64,000 bases of DNA from Stenotrophomonas bentonitica (GCF_013185915.1 NZ_JAAZUH010000004.1:1-64000), one strand, 5' to 3'. Positions 19,775 through 30,396 are shown, counted from the first letter of the stretch. Made by a program: numbers and translations. The notes: a model not told the origin generated them from the sequence alone.

Positions 19775-21640
19775 GAACAGGTCGCCCTGGGTCGGTGCTT
19801 TCGACCCCGCCCCCAACCTGACCGCCAGCCCGGACAACCGGCTGGCGTGGCGCGCCAGCGCTTCCTGCACCACCTCCGCACTGCCCAGTACATGCAGTGC
19901 CCGGCGCGCCCGGGTCATGCCGGTGTACACCAGCTCGCGCGACAGCACCCGGTTGTCGCGCCGCGGCAGCTGCAGCCACACCTCGTCGAACTCCGAGCCC
20001 TGCGCCTTGTGCACGGTCATCGCGAACGCGCTTTCATGCGCGGGCAGCGCGGCCGGGTGGAACGCGCGCGGGTGTTCCGGGCTGTCGCCGGGGAACCAGG
20101 CCAGCACCGCGCCTTCGCTGCTGCGCAGGCACAGGCCGATATCGCCGTTGAACAGGCGGTGCCGATAGCTGTTCTCGGTGATCAGCAGCAGCCGGCCGTG
20201 GAAATAGCGCGGCCCACCGCCCGGCCGCGCGCTGCCGGCCAGCGCCGCTTCGATGCGTTCGTTGAGGCCGCGCGCACCCTGCGGCCCTTCGCGCAGCGCG
20301 GTGAGCAGGCGCAGCTGGCCGGCCTGGGCCAGCGCCTGCGCCGGGTCCGCCGCCTCGCCGAGTCCGCGCCAGTGCGCCAGCAGGGTCTGCCGATGCTGCT
20401 GCAGCGGGTCCACCTGGTCTTCGTGGAAGTGCACGCCGGCCAGCTGGCCGTGCCGCAGCAGCTCCAATGCACGGGCGCTGTCGCCCACGCGCACCGCAGC
20501 CGCAAGTGGCGCCAGGTCCAGCGCGTCGCTCTGCCGGTAGCCGCGCTGCAACTGTACGCGACGGCCGGCGAACGGCAGCGGCGCAGCCAGCGGCTGCAAC
20601 GCGGCCGGCGCCAGCAGCGGGCGCAGCGCAGCGGCATCGTCGGCCTGGGTGCCCAGACCGTCGCCACTGGCCTGCAGCACCGCGCTGAGCACGTCGCCAG
20701 CTTCCACCGACGGCAGCTGGTCGGGGTCGCCGAGCAGGATCAGCCGGGTGCCGTTGGCAACCGCCTCCACCAGCTTGGTCATCAGCGGCAGGTCGATCAT
20801 CGACGCTTCGTCCACCACCACCACATCGAACGGCAACGGGTTGTCGGCGTGATGGCGGAAGCGCGGCGAATCGGGAATCACCCCGAGCAGGCGATGCAGG
20901 GTGGCGCCGGTGGTGGGCAGTGCCTCGGCCAGTTCGGCGGCCACCCCGACCAGGCGCAGCCGCTGCAGGGCCAGGCGCAGGCTTTCGGCCATGCGCTCGG
21001 CTGCGCGTCCGGTGGGGGCGGCAAGCGCCACCCGGGGCAGCGCGGCGTCGGCCTGCTGCGCCTGTGCGGCCAGCAGCACCAGCAGGCGCGCAATGGTGGT
21101 GGTCTTGCCGGTGCCGGGCCCGCCGGTCACCAGCACCAGCGGGTGGCGCAGTGCCACCGCTGCGGCACGCGCCTGGTGATCGATGCCCTCCAGCGCCTGC
21201 GGGAACAACTGTGCGAACAGCGGCGCCAGCGCCGCCGGGTCGTGCGCGGGCAGCGGTTGGCTGGCAATGCGCTGCAGGCCCAGCGCCAGCCGCCGTTCGT
21301 ATTCGCGGTAGCGGCGCAGGTACAGCAGGCCGTGTTCGAGCACGAGCGGTGCATCGGCGGCCGCATGGTCGTCGCGTGCCGGCGTATCCACCCACGGCGA
21401 GGCGCGCAGCTGCGCGATCCAGTCGCCGGGCAGCGGCCAGTCCAGGTCGGCATCCACCAGCCGCCGGGGCTGCTGCGGGTCCAGCCCGGCGTGGCCCTGC
21501 GCCACCGCCAGCGAGGCCAGCGCGGCTGCGGCGAGCACCGCGTCGGGCGTGTCCGGCTGCAGTCGGCGCAGGCTCTGCGCCAACGCGTGGTCCAGGGTGC
21601 GCAGGGTGCCCTGCTGCAACAGCGCGGCGAGCAGGCTCAT
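19769..21640 (-). CDS. recD: Exodeoxyribonuclease V alpha subunit
   Basis: 623 residues. It is the 5'-3' helicase motor of the RecBCD double-strand-break repair enzyme. Walker A GGPGTGKT at 173-180; DVVVVDEASMIDLPL is the Walker B/motif II; motif V/VI region includes FAMTVHKAQGSEFDEV and LVYTGMTRARRALHV near the C-terminus. The ATG at 21640 overlaps the recB stop (ATGA). The protein ends in a REP-derived TAG. Confidence 0.95.
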   Translation of the reverse strand: MSLLAALLQQGTLRTLDHALAQSLRRLQPDTPDAVLAAAALASLAVAQGHAGLDPQQPRRLVDADLDWPLPGDWIAQLRASPWVDTPARDDHAAADAPLVLEHGLLYLRRYREYERRLALGLQRIASQPLPAHDPAALAPLFAQLFPQALEGIDHQARAAAVALRHPLVLVTGGPGTGKTTTIARLLVLLAAQAQQADAALPRVALAAPTGRAAERMAESLRLALQRLRLVGVAAELAEALPTTGATLHRLLGVIPDSPRFRHHADNPLPFDVVVVDEASMIDLPLMTKLVEAVANGTRLILLGDPDQLPSVEAGDVLSAVLQASGDGLGTQADDAAALRPLLAPAALQPLAAPLPFAGRRVQLQRGYRQSDALDLAPLAAAVRVGDSARALELLRHGQLAGVHFHEDQVDPLQQHRQTLLAHWRGLGEAADPAQALAQAGQLRLLTALREGPQGARGLNERIEAALAGSARPGGGPRYFHGRLLLITENSYRHRLFNGDIGLCLRSSEGAVLAWFPGDSPEHPRAFHPAALPAHESAFAMTVHKAQGSEFDEVWLQLPRRDNRVLSRELVYTGMTRARRALHVLGSAEVVQEALARHASRLSGLAVRLGAGSKAPTQGDLFG

Positions 21641-24600
21641 GCGTCACCCCGCGCGCGTGCCACCAGCCCGGCGTGGGCGTCGGTGCCGCCTGCGAACAGC
21701 GCGTCCATCGCCTCCACCAGCGCCGGGTCGAATCGCTGTGCATGCACGCCCGGCGCGTCGGCGCGGCCGGCCTCGAGCCCACGGCAGAACAGGTAGCGGA
21801 TGCCGCCCATGTCGCGCGCCAGGTCGTAGCCGGCGCCGAGCCGGAAGCGCAGCCAGCGGTGCAGGGCCACGGTGTAGATCAGCGCCTGCAGGTCGTACTC
21901 GCTGTGCTGCATGGCCTCGGCCAGGCGCGCGGCGTCGTAGCCAGGGAGACGGTTGGATTTGTAATCGAGCACGTACCAGCGTCCGTCGCGCACGTAGGTG
22001 AGGTCGATCTTGCCGGTCATCAGCCCTTCCAGCAGGCGCCGGGTACCAAAGCTGCGCCGGTCGCGCACCAGCCCATGCCGGTGCAGCAGCTGCAGCAGCG
22101 CTGGCACGGCGGTGGCCTGCATGGCGAAGTGGAACTCGATCTCGGCGCGACGGTCCTGCGCGGGCAGGCTGCACAGCGCGCCGCCTTCGGGCAGTTGCAC
22201 GGTCAGGGTCTGCCCGACCAGCGGCACCAGCACTGCCACGCCATCGTCCAGGTCGGCGTCGGCATAGCCTTCGGCGCGCAGCGAGTCGCGCAGCACCCCG
22301 GCCTGTTCCGGCGGCGCCGCATCGCCCGCGTGCCAGTCGGACCAGCGCGCGAAGTCGGTGTTCTCCAGCGCATCGTGCAGCACGTTGCCGAAGCGGCTGC
22401 CCATGAAGCGCGGATCGATCTCCGGCTGCGGTTCGCTCGGCGCCAGCGGCTCGACCTCGAGCGGCAACTCGCCGCCGGCCGGTTCGTCGGCGGCCGGGGC
22501 CGGCGCTTCGGTGGCCATCGCGTCGGTGTCGTGGCCGGCATCCGCGTTGGCCAGCTGGGTAAAGCTGTACACCCACCAGTCGTGCGGCACCCGCCGGGTG
22601 ACCGCACGCACCGGCGGCAGGTCGCCTTCGCGCTCCACCGGCAGCTGCGCCGGGCGCGGCTCCCCGGGGCCTTCGATCACCTGGATGTCCGGGTTCGCCC
22701 GCAGCGCATCGAGGTCGGACAGCATCGGTGCCAGCCGGGTCTTCGCCAGTCCGGCGAGGTCGCCGGCCGCGATCCACAAGCCATGCTCGGCGCGGGTCAG
22801 GCCCACGTACAGCAGGCGCGCGTCTTCGGCCTCCTGCTCCTGCGCGGCGCGCGCGCTGGCCGCGCTCCACGCCTCGTCGCGCTCCAGCTTCCAGTGCAGT
22901 TCGCGGCGGCCGTCGGCGTACACCGTGCAGTTGGCATCGGTGTTGGCGCCGCCACTGCCGATGCCGACGAAGGGCAGGAACACCAAGGGGTACTCCAGCC
23001 CCTTGCTCTTGTGCAGGGTGATGATCTGCACCCGGCGCGCGTCCGATTCCAGCCGCAGCAGCTGCTGTTCGTCGTCCTGGTCGGCGTGCGCCATCTGCAC
23101 CTGCAGCCAGTCCAGCAGGCCGTGCATGCCCAGCGCCTGGCCGGCCGCCTGCTGCAGCAGTTCACCCAGCTGCAGGTAGTTGGTGAGGCGGCGTTCGCCA
23201 TCGAGCAGGCCGAGCAGGCGTTCGGCATGTTCGGCGCACAGGTCGGCGATGACCGCGAACGGTCCGCCGCGCAGCCAGCGTTCGCGCCACAGCAGCAGCC
23301 GGGTCTGGAACGCGCGCTGCGGGTCGCCGTCGCGTTCCATCGCGTCGATCGCCGCGGCGTTCTCGCCGAGCAGCACGGTCGACAGCGCCGCGCGCAGGCG
23401 GCCCTCGTCGGCCGGTTGCAGCAGCGCCAGCAGCAGCACGCGCAGTTCGCGTGCCTCGGCAGTGGCGTACAGGCTCTGCTTGCCGGCGGCCACCGCTGGA
23501 ATGCCGACCGCACTCAGCGCCTGCTGGATCCGGGTGGCTTCATGGTGGCGGCGCACCAGCACGGCGATGTCACCCGGCTGCACCGGCGCGCCGCGCAGCA
23601 GCGCGCGGCCCTGCCGGCCTTCCAGCAGCACCTGGTGGATCGCCGCCACGCAGGCGTCGGTGGCCTGCTGCCGCGACGGGTCGGCCTTGAGTTCGGCACC
23701 GTCGTCGCTGCGCAGCAGGCGCAGGGTCAGGCCCGGTGCGGGCTGGTCGTCGCGCAGGAAGTCGGCGTCGCTGCGGGTGCTGCCGGGCAGTACCGGCTCG
23801 AAGGCGATGTCCGCTTCCAGGAAGGCGCGTTCGCCCGCCGCGTCGTACAGCGCCTGCAGCGCGCGCAGCACGCCGGGCCGTGAGCGGAAGTTGCGGTTCA
23901 AGGCGGGCGCGGCGACCGCCTCGCGCTTGGCCTTGAGGTAGGTGTGGATGTCGCCGCCGCGGAAGCCGTAGATGGCCTGCTTGGGATCGCCGATCAGGAA
24001 CAGCGCCGGTTCCAGTCCCGCCTCGCGGGTTTCCGGCGAATCGCCGAACACGCGCTGGAAGATGCCCCACTGGCGATCATCGGTGTCCTGGAATTCGTCC
24101 ACCAGCGCGATCCGGTACTGCGCGCGAAGCTGCCGGACCAGCGCCGCGCGGTGCGGGCCTTCCAGCGCGGCGGCGACGCCGTCGATCAGGTCGTCGTAGG
24201 TCTGCACCCGGCCGACCCGCTTCAATTCGTCGAGACGCGCGCGAGCCTGGCCGCGCAGGTCGTGCAGCAGCAGCAGCGCCTGCTGGCGCAGCCACTGGTC
24301 ATGGCTGTCGGCGGCCTGCCACCAGGTCTGCAGCGCGTCGAACAGCGGCGAGGCCGGGCACAGGCCCTGCTGATCCTCTTTGCAGAAGCCGAGCAGTGCC
24401 ACCGGCAGCAGCTTGCCCAGGTGCAGCTTGTCGCTGCGCGGCCAGCTGCGCGACGCGCGGCCGGCGAACAGTTCGGCGAAGGCCTTGTCGAAGCTCGGTC
24501 GACGTGCGCGGCGGCCGTCGAAGATCTTGCGCTCGAAGGCGTTGGCGATGCTGGCCTGGGCGTCTTCGGCATGCGCGTCGATCGCCAGCGCGAGTGCCTC

Positions 24601-25284
24601 GGCGGCGTCCTGCAACGCGTCACTGGGATCGTCCAGCCGATGCACGGGCACGGGCGGCAGCAGTGGCAGTGGTTTGATCAGCGCCGACAGGTCGCGTGCC
24701 AGCGCGTCCGGATCCGACCACAACCGGGTCAGCGCATCGACCCGTGCGGGGTCGTTGGCGTGCACCCGCCACAGGTCGGCACCGAGCTGGTCGTGCAGTT
24801 CGCGCTCGCTGGGCAGCAGGGTCGGCGGGTCGAAGGTGTGGCCGCTCTCCAGCGCGTGTTCGCGCAGCACCCGGGTGCAGAAGCCATGGATGGTGAAGAT
24901 CGCGGCGAGGTCGATCTCGTCGGCGGCGGTCTGCAGGCGCTGCGCCAGCGCCGCCGGGGTTTCTCGGCCGCGATCCAGTTCGCGCTGCAGCAGGTAGCGG
25001 GTGAGCTGCGCGTCGGGCGCTTCGTCTTCAGAGGGCGCGCGCGCCAGCAGCTGCGCGGCCAGGGCCAGGCGCTCGCGGATGCGCTTGCGCAGTTCCTGTG
25101 TGGCGGCGTCGGTGAAGGTCACTGCGAGGATCTGGCCGATGCGGTAGCCCTGTTCCACCACCAGCCGGGTGAACAGCGTAGCCAGGGTGAAGGTCTTGCC
25201 GGTGCCCGCGCTGGCTTCGATCAGCCGCACGCCGTCCAGCGGCAGGGACAGGTACGGATCGTGCTGCAGGTCCAGGTCGCTCAT
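21637..25284 (-). CDS. recB: Exodeoxyribonuclease V beta subunit
   Basis: 1215 residues. UvrD-type helicase half with Walker A ASAGTGKT at 24-31, VDEFQDTDDRQWGIF (motif II), RNFRSRPGVL, and the motif V/VI region LHKSKGLEYPLVFLPF. The C-terminal nuclease domain has GKIDL (D1094) and DYKSN (1107-1111), the metal-binding active site of the RecB nuclease family. It provides the 3'-5' helicase and the only nuclease of RecBCD. The start at 25284 overlaps the recC stop (ATGA); frames to 25524 lie in recC. Confidence 0.95.
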   Translation of the reverse strand: MSDLDLQHDPYLSLPLDGVRLIEASAGTGKTFTLATLFTRLVVEQGYRIGQILAVTFTDAATQELRKRIRERLALAAQLLARAPSEDEAPDAQLTRYLLQRELDRGRETPAALAQRLQTAADEIDLAAIFTIHGFCTRVLREHALESGHTFDPPTLLPSERELHDQLGADLWRVHANDPARVDALTRLWSDPDALARDLSALIKPLPLLPPVPVHRLDDPSDALQDAAEALALAIDAHAEDAQASIANAFERKIFDGRRARRPSFDKAFAELFAGRASRSWPRSDKLHLGKLLPVALLGFCKEDQQGLCPASPLFDALQTWWQAADSHDQWLRQQALLLLHDLRGQARARLDELKRVGRVQTYDDLIDGVAAALEGPHRAALVRQLRAQYRIALVDEFQDTDDRQWGIFQRVFGDSPETREAGLEPALFLIGDPKQAIYGFRGGDIHTYLKAKREAVAAPALNRNFRSRPGVLRALQALYDAAGERAFLEADIAFEPVLPGSTRSDADFLRDDQPAPGLTLRLLRSDDGAELKADPSRQQATDACVAAIHQVLLEGRQGRALLRGAPVQPGDIAVLVRRHHEATRIQQALSAVGIPAVAAGKQSLYATAEARELRVLLLALLQPADEGRLRAALSTVLLGENAAAIDAMERDGDPQRAFQTRLLLWRERWLRGGPFAVIADLCAEHAERLLGLLDGERRLTNYLQLGELLQQAAGQALGMHGLLDWLQVQMAHADQDDEQQLLRLESDARRVQIITLHKSKGLEYPLVFLPFVGIGSGGANTDANCTVYADGRRELHWKLERDEAWSAASARAAQEQEAEDARLLYVGLTRAEHGLWIAAGDLAGLAKTRLAPMLSDLDALRANPDIQVIEGPGEPRPAQLPVEREGDLPPVRAVTRRVPHDWWVYSFTQLANADAGHDTDAMATEAPAPAADEPAGGELPLEVEPLAPSEPQPEIDPRFMGSRFGNVLHDALENTDFARWSDWHAGDAAPPEQAGVLRDSLRAEGYADADLDDGVAVLVPLVGQTLTVQLPEGGALCSLPAQDRRAEIEFHFAMQATAVPALLQLLHRHGLVRDRRSFGTRRLLEGLMTGKIDLTYVRDGRWYVLDYKSNRLPGYDAARLAEAMQHSEYDLQALIYTVALHRWLRFRLGAGYDLARDMGGIRYLFCRGLEAGRADAPGVHAQRFDPALVEAMDALFAGGTDAHAGLVARARGDA

Positions 25285-28200
25285 GCCGGCGCTCCTTCGT
25301 CGGTGAAGCCCTGGAACACCCGGCCCTCGCGCACGGCGCAGAACACCCGGAAGCTGGTCTGCAGCAGCTGCTGGTAGCTGTCCGGGTCGGCGAACGGGTC
25401 GCGCCCACGCAGGGCCAGCTGCAGGGCGTCGCCGGTGGCCTCGCCCCAGCGGCGGTCGCCGCCATGCCATTGCGCCCAGCCCTCGGCTTCGCGCTTGGCG
25501 GCCGGGGTGCGGTACAGCGTCCACGCGGTGTACGGGCCATACAGCAGCGGACCGCGCAGTCCTTCGCCACGCAGCTGCAGCAGGGTCTGCAATGTGGCCT
25601 TCGCGGTGGCGGCCGGCAGCGCGGGCAACACGTGCGGCCCTACCCCGTCGTCGCCACCGTCGTGGAACTCGACCAGCGGCAGGGCGTCACCGGCGGCATT
25701 GGCCAGCAACCAGTCCAGCCCGTGGCGGATCGCCGCCGGGCCGTTCAGGCCACCGGCGCGCAGGCGCACGATGCCCTGCGGGTGGATGTCGTCGACCCGG
25801 CCGTGCAGGCGCACGCCATCGATCTCCACTTCGTAGCGGCGGCTGTCGGCGGTACTGTCGCCGCGCCACTGCGCCAATGCCAGCGCATAGGGGCGGGTCT
25901 GCGCCTGCAGCGCCTGGAACTGGCGTTCGCCGAGCGCACCCGATGGCAGCAGCGCGCGTGCGCGCAACCGTGCATACAGCGGCGTGTCATCGCCTTCCAG
26001 GGTCGCCTCGATCACCGCATGCTGCAGCAGGCGCTGCTCCAGGCCCCGTCCGGCCAGCACCAGCGGCTCCAGGTCCTCGGCCGTTCCCAGCTCTTCCGGC
26101 AGGCGCAGGCCCAGCCGCTGCGACAGGAACTGTCCGGCCGGGTCGGTGAGGAAGCGGCGCAGCGCGTCCAGCGACAGCTCCGGCGCGGCGTCCTCCGGCA
26201 ACGGCGCCAGCGGCTGCTGGAACCATGCCGGCGGTGTGCGCCGTACGCTGCCGAGCGAGCCTGCCGCCGGGTGCCACTGCTGGCGGTAACTGAAGCGGCG
26301 CGGTTCGTCGCCTCCGCCGAACGCGGCCGGCGAGAACGGCTGCAGCGAATGGCGCACGGTGAACTGCTTCACTGCGGCCGGTGGATCCTGGTGGTACTCG
26401 GCGGCGGCGTCGATCAGTTCGCTGACCAGCACCGACGGTTCGCGCACGCTGCCGTCGCGGGGGTCTGCGCCCAGGTAGCTCAGGTAGAACACGTCCTGCG
26501 CCGAGGCGAACAGCTGCAGGAACAGGAAGCGGTCGTCCTCGCGCAGCGAGCGGTCGCCGTGCCGGCGCTTGTCGGTGCCCAGTTCGGCGGTGAGCTGGTT
26601 GAGCCCGGCGGCCGGGTCGCGGCGCGGGAAGTCGCCGTCGTTGAGCCCAAGTACGCAGATCACCCGGAACGGCAGCAGCCGCATCGGCACCATCCGCCCG
26701 AAGCTGATGCCACCGGTCAGCAGCGGCGCGCGGGTGTCGGCCTCGCCGAGCACCCCGGCGAAGTGCGCGCGTACCACCTCCGGCGGAACCGGGGCGTTGA
26801 AACCGGCGCGTTCGGCCTCGCGGGCGAATTCGTTGATCAGCTTGCGCAGCCGCTCCAGCGCGCGCTGGCTGCTGGCCGCTTCCGGGGTCTCCGGCAGCAG
26901 CGCGTCGAGCAGGGCCAGCAGGCGCTGGCGCCACTGCGCCGGGGGCAGTGCATCGCCCAGCGCGCGCTGGTAGCGCGCCAGCACCCGCATCAGCGCGAGC
27001 AGGCGGTCCAGCGCGTCCAGCGCGCTGCCTTCCAGCTCCGGCCACGGCGCCACGCCGGCGATGTCGCCGTCGCTGCCGCTGGCATGGCCGAGCAGCAGGC
27101 GGTCCAGCGCGAACTGCCAGGTGTAGGCGTCGTCGTTCGGCGCCCGGTGCTGCGCGCGGTGGCTGGCATCCAGGCCCCAGCGCGCGCCGGCGGCCTGCAG
27201 CCAGTCGTGCAGGCGGTCGAACGCGGCTGCGTCCAGGCCAGCGGCTTCGGCCAGCGGCGCGCTGGCCAGCAGGTCCAGCACTTCGTTGAGGCCGAAGCGC
27301 GACACCGGCAGCCCGAGCAGGTGCACGAACACGTCGGCCAGCGGTTCGCCGGTGAGCGGACTGGTGTCGGCCAGCGCGTAGGGAATGTGGTCCTCGCCAC
27401 CGCTGCGGCCGCCGAACACCGCCTCCAGGTACGGCACGTAGGGATCGATGTCCGGTGCCAGCACCGCGATATCACGCGCCTGCAGCGGCGGGTCGAAGCG
27501 CGGGTCCTGCAGCAGCGCACGCAGCTGGTCGTGCAGGACCTGCAGTTCGCGCAGGCGGGTATGGCAGGCGTGCACCTGCAGGCTGGGGTCGTTGCGCAGC
27601 AGCTGCGGGCGCAGCGCGCCTTCCGGCGCGGTGCGGCGGTGGAACAGGTCGCGCTGCAGGCGGTGCAGCAGGCTGTCGGCGAGGCCGCCGTGGGCCATGT
27701 CCGCGCGGGTGTCGTCTTCGGGATCGTCGTAGGCGGCGATCTCGCCGGAGGGGTGGACCACTTCGTAGCTGCCCAGCACCGCCATGAAGTCGCGCCCGGC
27801 CGCACCCCACGCCTGCAGCAGGCGGTTCTCGTCGGCGCCGCTGCCGAACGGGTCGGCCGCGCCGCTGCGCAGGCGCCCGCCCAGGGTCTGCAGGTCGCCC
27901 CAATACGAACGGGTGGGCGTGGGCATGTAGAAGTGCAGCGTGCCCACGCGCGCCTGGGTGGCCACCACCCGCAGCACGTCCGGCGACACGTTCAGGGTGG
28001 CAAACGCGAACAGGCGCGGCGGCAGCCCCGCCGGCAACGGTCGCCCGGCGCCTTCGAACTGCTCCAGGTAGGCGTGGATGCGGCGGGCGCGGTACTGGTG
28101 GCCGCTGCCGATGCGCCGCCACAGGATCGCCTGCGGGTCGTGCGGGTCGGCACCGGCTTCCCAGCGCAGCAGCCAGTCGCGGCGCCACGCCTGGTACTTC

Positions 28201-28625
28201 TCGAACACGGCGGCCAGCTCGCCGGCCAGCGCCCACGGCTTGAGCGGGTCCGGTTGGGACAGGTAGGCCTGCAGCGCGCGCAGCGGCGGCTGCGCCATCA
28301 GCGCCGGGTCGGTCAGCGCTGCGTAGACCTTCCAGTGCAGCGCGGCGGCGGTGAGATCGTCATGTTCGCCGGGCACATTGGCGTTCAATGCCCGCGCCAC
28401 GAACTCGCCCGGGGTCAGGAACGCCAGGTTGGCGGCGATGCCATACTCCGCCGCCAGGGTGGACTGCAGCCAGCGCCGCATCGCCACCTGGGGAATCAGC
28501 ACCACGTCCGGTTCGAGGATCGACTGCCCGGCCACCGGCTCGCGCAGCGTCCTGGCCAGCAGGGCGGCCAGCACATCGAGCGAATTGGAGTGGTACAGGC
28601 GGAAGTCTGAAGCGGGGTCGGTCAT
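25281..28625 (-). CDS. recC: Exodeoxyribonuclease V gamma subunit
   Basis: 1114 residues. It is the Chi-recognition and scaffold subunit of RecBCD. Family motifs include FRLYHSNSLDVLAALLA at the N-terminus, LIPQVAMRRWLQ, GGISFGRMVPMRLLPFRVICVLGLNDGDFPRRD and the inactive-nuclease C-terminal region. I chose the ATG at 28625 (MTDPASDFRLYH) because it gives the canonical RecC N-terminus; the open frame to 28790 adds an Arg/Gly-rich stretch with no family support. First gene of recC-recB-recD, all joined by 4-base overlaps. Confidence 0.94.
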   Translation of the reverse strand: MTDPASDFRLYHSNSLDVLAALLARTLREPVAGQSILEPDVVLIPQVAMRRWLQSTLAAEYGIAANLAFLTPGEFVARALNANVPGEHDDLTAAALHWKVYAALTDPALMAQPPLRALQAYLSQPDPLKPWALAGELAAVFEKYQAWRRDWLLRWEAGADPHDPQAILWRRIGSGHQYRARRIHAYLEQFEGAGRPLPAGLPPRLFAFATLNVSPDVLRVVATQARVGTLHFYMPTPTRSYWGDLQTLGGRLRSGAADPFGSGADENRLLQAWGAAGRDFMAVLGSYEVVHPSGEIAAYDDPEDDTRADMAHGGLADSLLHRLQRDLFHRRTAPEGALRPQLLRNDPSLQVHACHTRLRELQVLHDQLRALLQDPRFDPPLQARDIAVLAPDIDPYVPYLEAVFGGRSGGEDHIPYALADTSPLTGEPLADVFVHLLGLPVSRFGLNEVLDLLASAPLAEAAGLDAAAFDRLHDWLQAAGARWGLDASHRAQHRAPNDDAYTWQFALDRLLLGHASGSDGDIAGVAPWPELEGSALDALDRLLALMRVLARYQRALGDALPPAQWRQRLLALLDALLPETPEAASSQRALERLRKLINEFAREAERAGFNAPVPPEVVRAHFAGVLGEADTRAPLLTGGISFGRMVPMRLLPFRVICVLGLNDGDFPRRDPAAGLNQLTAELGTDKRRHGDRSLREDDRFLFLQLFASAQDVFYLSYLGADPRDGSVREPSVLVSELIDAAAEYHQDPPAAVKQFTVRHSLQPFSPAAFGGGDEPRRFSYRQQWHPAAGSLGSVRRTPPAWFQQPLAPLPEDAAPELSLDALRRFLTDPAGQFLSQRLGLRLPEELGTAEDLEPLVLAGRGLEQRLLQHAVIEATLEGDDTPLYARLRARALLPSGALGERQFQALQAQTRPYALALAQWRGDSTADSRRYEVEIDGVRLHGRVDDIHPQGIVRLRAGGLNGPAAIRHGLDWLLANAAGDALPLVEFHDGGDDGVGPHVLPALPAATAKATLQTLLQLRGEGLRGPLLYGPYTAWTLYRTPAAKREAEGWAQWHGGDRRWGEATGDALQLALRGRDPFADPDSYQQLLQTSFRVFCAVREGRVFQGFTDEGAPA

Positions 28626-28849
28626 CGCGGCAGTGTGCCGCAGCGCGGCGCCGATCTCGACCCTCTTTGATATGGACGACGGTGGATGTCGCCCGCGGCC
28701 TGCTTTTCGAGATCGCCCGATATGCACTGTTGCAGCCCCCCTCCCCCGTACGGGCGGGGCGCGACAAGACAACATGCGACAATACTGCACGGTCCAGTTC
28801 GGTTTTGTTCAGCCGTCCACCACGATCTTAGAACGTTGGAATTTTGTTA

Positions 28850-29647
28850 ATGGCGCCCATGACGGCTTCTGAAGAACCTCTGGTGCAGTTGGACAACGTG
28901 CGGATCGACCGCGGCGGTCGCGCCATCCTGCGCGACGTTTCGCTGTCGGTACCGCGTGGCAGCATCACTGCCGTGCTCGGTCCCTCCGGCAGCGGCAAGT
29001 CGACGCTGCTCGCGGCGCTGACCGGCGAACTGCGCCCGGCGGCCGGCACCGTGACCCTGTTCGGGCAGCCCATTCCCACCGGCAGCAGCGCCCTGCGCGC
29101 GATGCGCCGCAGCGTGGGCGTGCTGCTGCAGGGCAACGGCCTGCTCACCGACCTGACCGTGGCCGAGAACGTGGCGCTGCCGTTGCGCACCCACACGAAG
29201 CTGCCGGCCGCCGTGCTGGACCGGCTGGTGGACATGAAGCTGCACGCGGTCGGCCTGCTGGCCGCGGCCGACGCCTGGCCGCGCGAGCTGTCCGGCGGCA
29301 TGGCGCGCCGCGTGGCGCTGGCCCGCGCGCTGGCGCTGGACCCGCCGCTGATGATTTACGACGAACCGCTGACCGGGCTGGACCCGATCGCCAGCGGCGT
29401 GATCATGAGCCTGATCCAACGCCTCAACCACAGCCTGGGCCTGACCAGCATCATCGTCAGCCACCATGTGCATGAAACCCTGCCGATCTGCGACCAGGTG
29501 ATTGCGATCGCCAATGGCGGGGTGGTGTTCCAGGGCACCCCGGCCGCGCTCGAGTCCAGCCAGGACCCGCTGCTGCGCCAGTTCCTGCACGGGCAGCCGG
29601 ACGGCCCGATCCCGTTCGATGCCGCGCCCCGCGCGAAGGTGGCCTGA
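28850..29647 (+). CDS. mlaF: Phospholipid ABC transporter ATP-binding protein MlaF
   Basis: 265 residues. ATPase of the MlaFEDB complex that moves phospholipids between the inner membrane and periplasmic MlaC. Walker A GPSGSGKS at 44-51, signature LSGGMARR, Walker B LMIYDEPLTGLDP and switch His within IIVSHHV. I chose the ATG at 28850; the ATG at 28859 is also possible. The stop overlaps the mlaE start (TGATG). It diverges from recC across 224 bases with no other gene. Confidence 0.93.
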   Translation: MAPMTASEEPLVQLDNVRIDRGGRAILRDVSLSVPRGSITAVLGPSGSGKSTLLAALTGELRPAAGTVTLFGQPIPTGSSALRAMRRSVGVLLQGNGLLTDLTVAENVALPLRTHTKLPAAVLDRLVDMKLHAVGLLAAADAWPRELSGGMARRVALARALALDPPLMIYDEPLTGLDPIASGVIMSLIQRLNHSLGLTSIIVSHHVHETLPICDQVIAIANGGVVFQGTPAALESSQDPLLRQFLHGQPDGPIPFDAAPRAKVA

Positions 29648-30396
29648 TGCCGTTCGTTGAAAGCACCCGCTCACTGGGCCGGGCCGGCCTGTTTTCGCTC
29701 ACTGTCCTGCGTGGCTCGCTGCCGACCCGCGATTTCCTGGCCGAGCTGACCCGCGAGATCTACAAGATCGGCGCGCGGTCGCTGCCGATCATCGCCGTGG
29801 GCGGTGCCTTCGTGGGCCTGGTGCTGACCCTGCAGGGCTACCGCACGCTGACCACGTTCGGCGCCGCCGACGCGCTGTCCACGCTGTTGGGCCTGTCGCT
29901 GTACCGCGAGCTGGCACCGGTGCTGACCGCGCTGCTGTTCATCGGCCGCGCCGGCAGCTCGATTGCCGCCGAACTGGGGCTGATGCGCGCCACCGACCAG
30001 ATCAAGGCGCTGGAGCTGATGGCGATCGATCCGGTCGCCAAGGTGGTGGCGCCGCGCTTCTGGGCAGCGGTGCTGACCGTGCCGCTGCTGACCGGCATCT
30101 TCTGCTCGCTGGCAATCAGTGCCAGCTACTTCGAGGCCGTGCACGTGCTCGGCCTGGACAATGGCGTGTTCTGGTCGGCGCTGAGCAACAGCGTGGACTT
30201 CCGGGACGACTTCGGCGTGGCAATGCTGAAGTCGGCCATCTTCGGCGGTACCGCCGCGCTGGTGGCTTCGTACGTGGGCTTCCACGCCGAGCCGACCATC
30301 GAAGGCACTTCCGTGGCAACCACGCGCGCGGTGGTGAACGCCTCGCTGCTGGTGCTGATGTTCAACTTCGTGCTGTCGGCGATGCTGTTCCGCTGA
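29647..30396 (+). CDS. mlaE: Phospholipid ABC transporter permease MlaE
   Basis: 249 residues, about five membrane helices. Family motifs: REIYKIGARSLPIIAVGGAFVGLVLTLQGY, LYRELAPVLTALLFIGRAGSSIAAELG and LMAIDPVAKVVAPRFWA. It forms the dimeric membrane core of the Mla transporter. Start overlaps the mlaF stop by one base. Confidence 0.95.
   Translation: MPFVESTRSLGRAGLFSLTVLRGSLPTRDFLAELTREIYKIGARSLPIIAVGGAFVGLVLTLQGYRTLTTFGAADALSTLLGLSLYRELAPVLTALLFIGRAGSSIAAELGLMRATDQIKALELMAIDPVAKVVAPRFWAAVLTVPLLTGIFCSLAISASYFEAVHVLGLDNGVFWSALSNSVDFRDDFGVAMLKSAIFGGTAALVASYVGFHAEPTIEGTSVATTRAVVNASLLVLMFNFVLSAMLFR

Noticed and set aside
25464..28610. A 1048-codon + strand frame opposite recC
   Set aside because: Antisense shadow; Arg/Gln/His-rich translation with no conserved motif, while recC on the reverse strand has clear family signatures.
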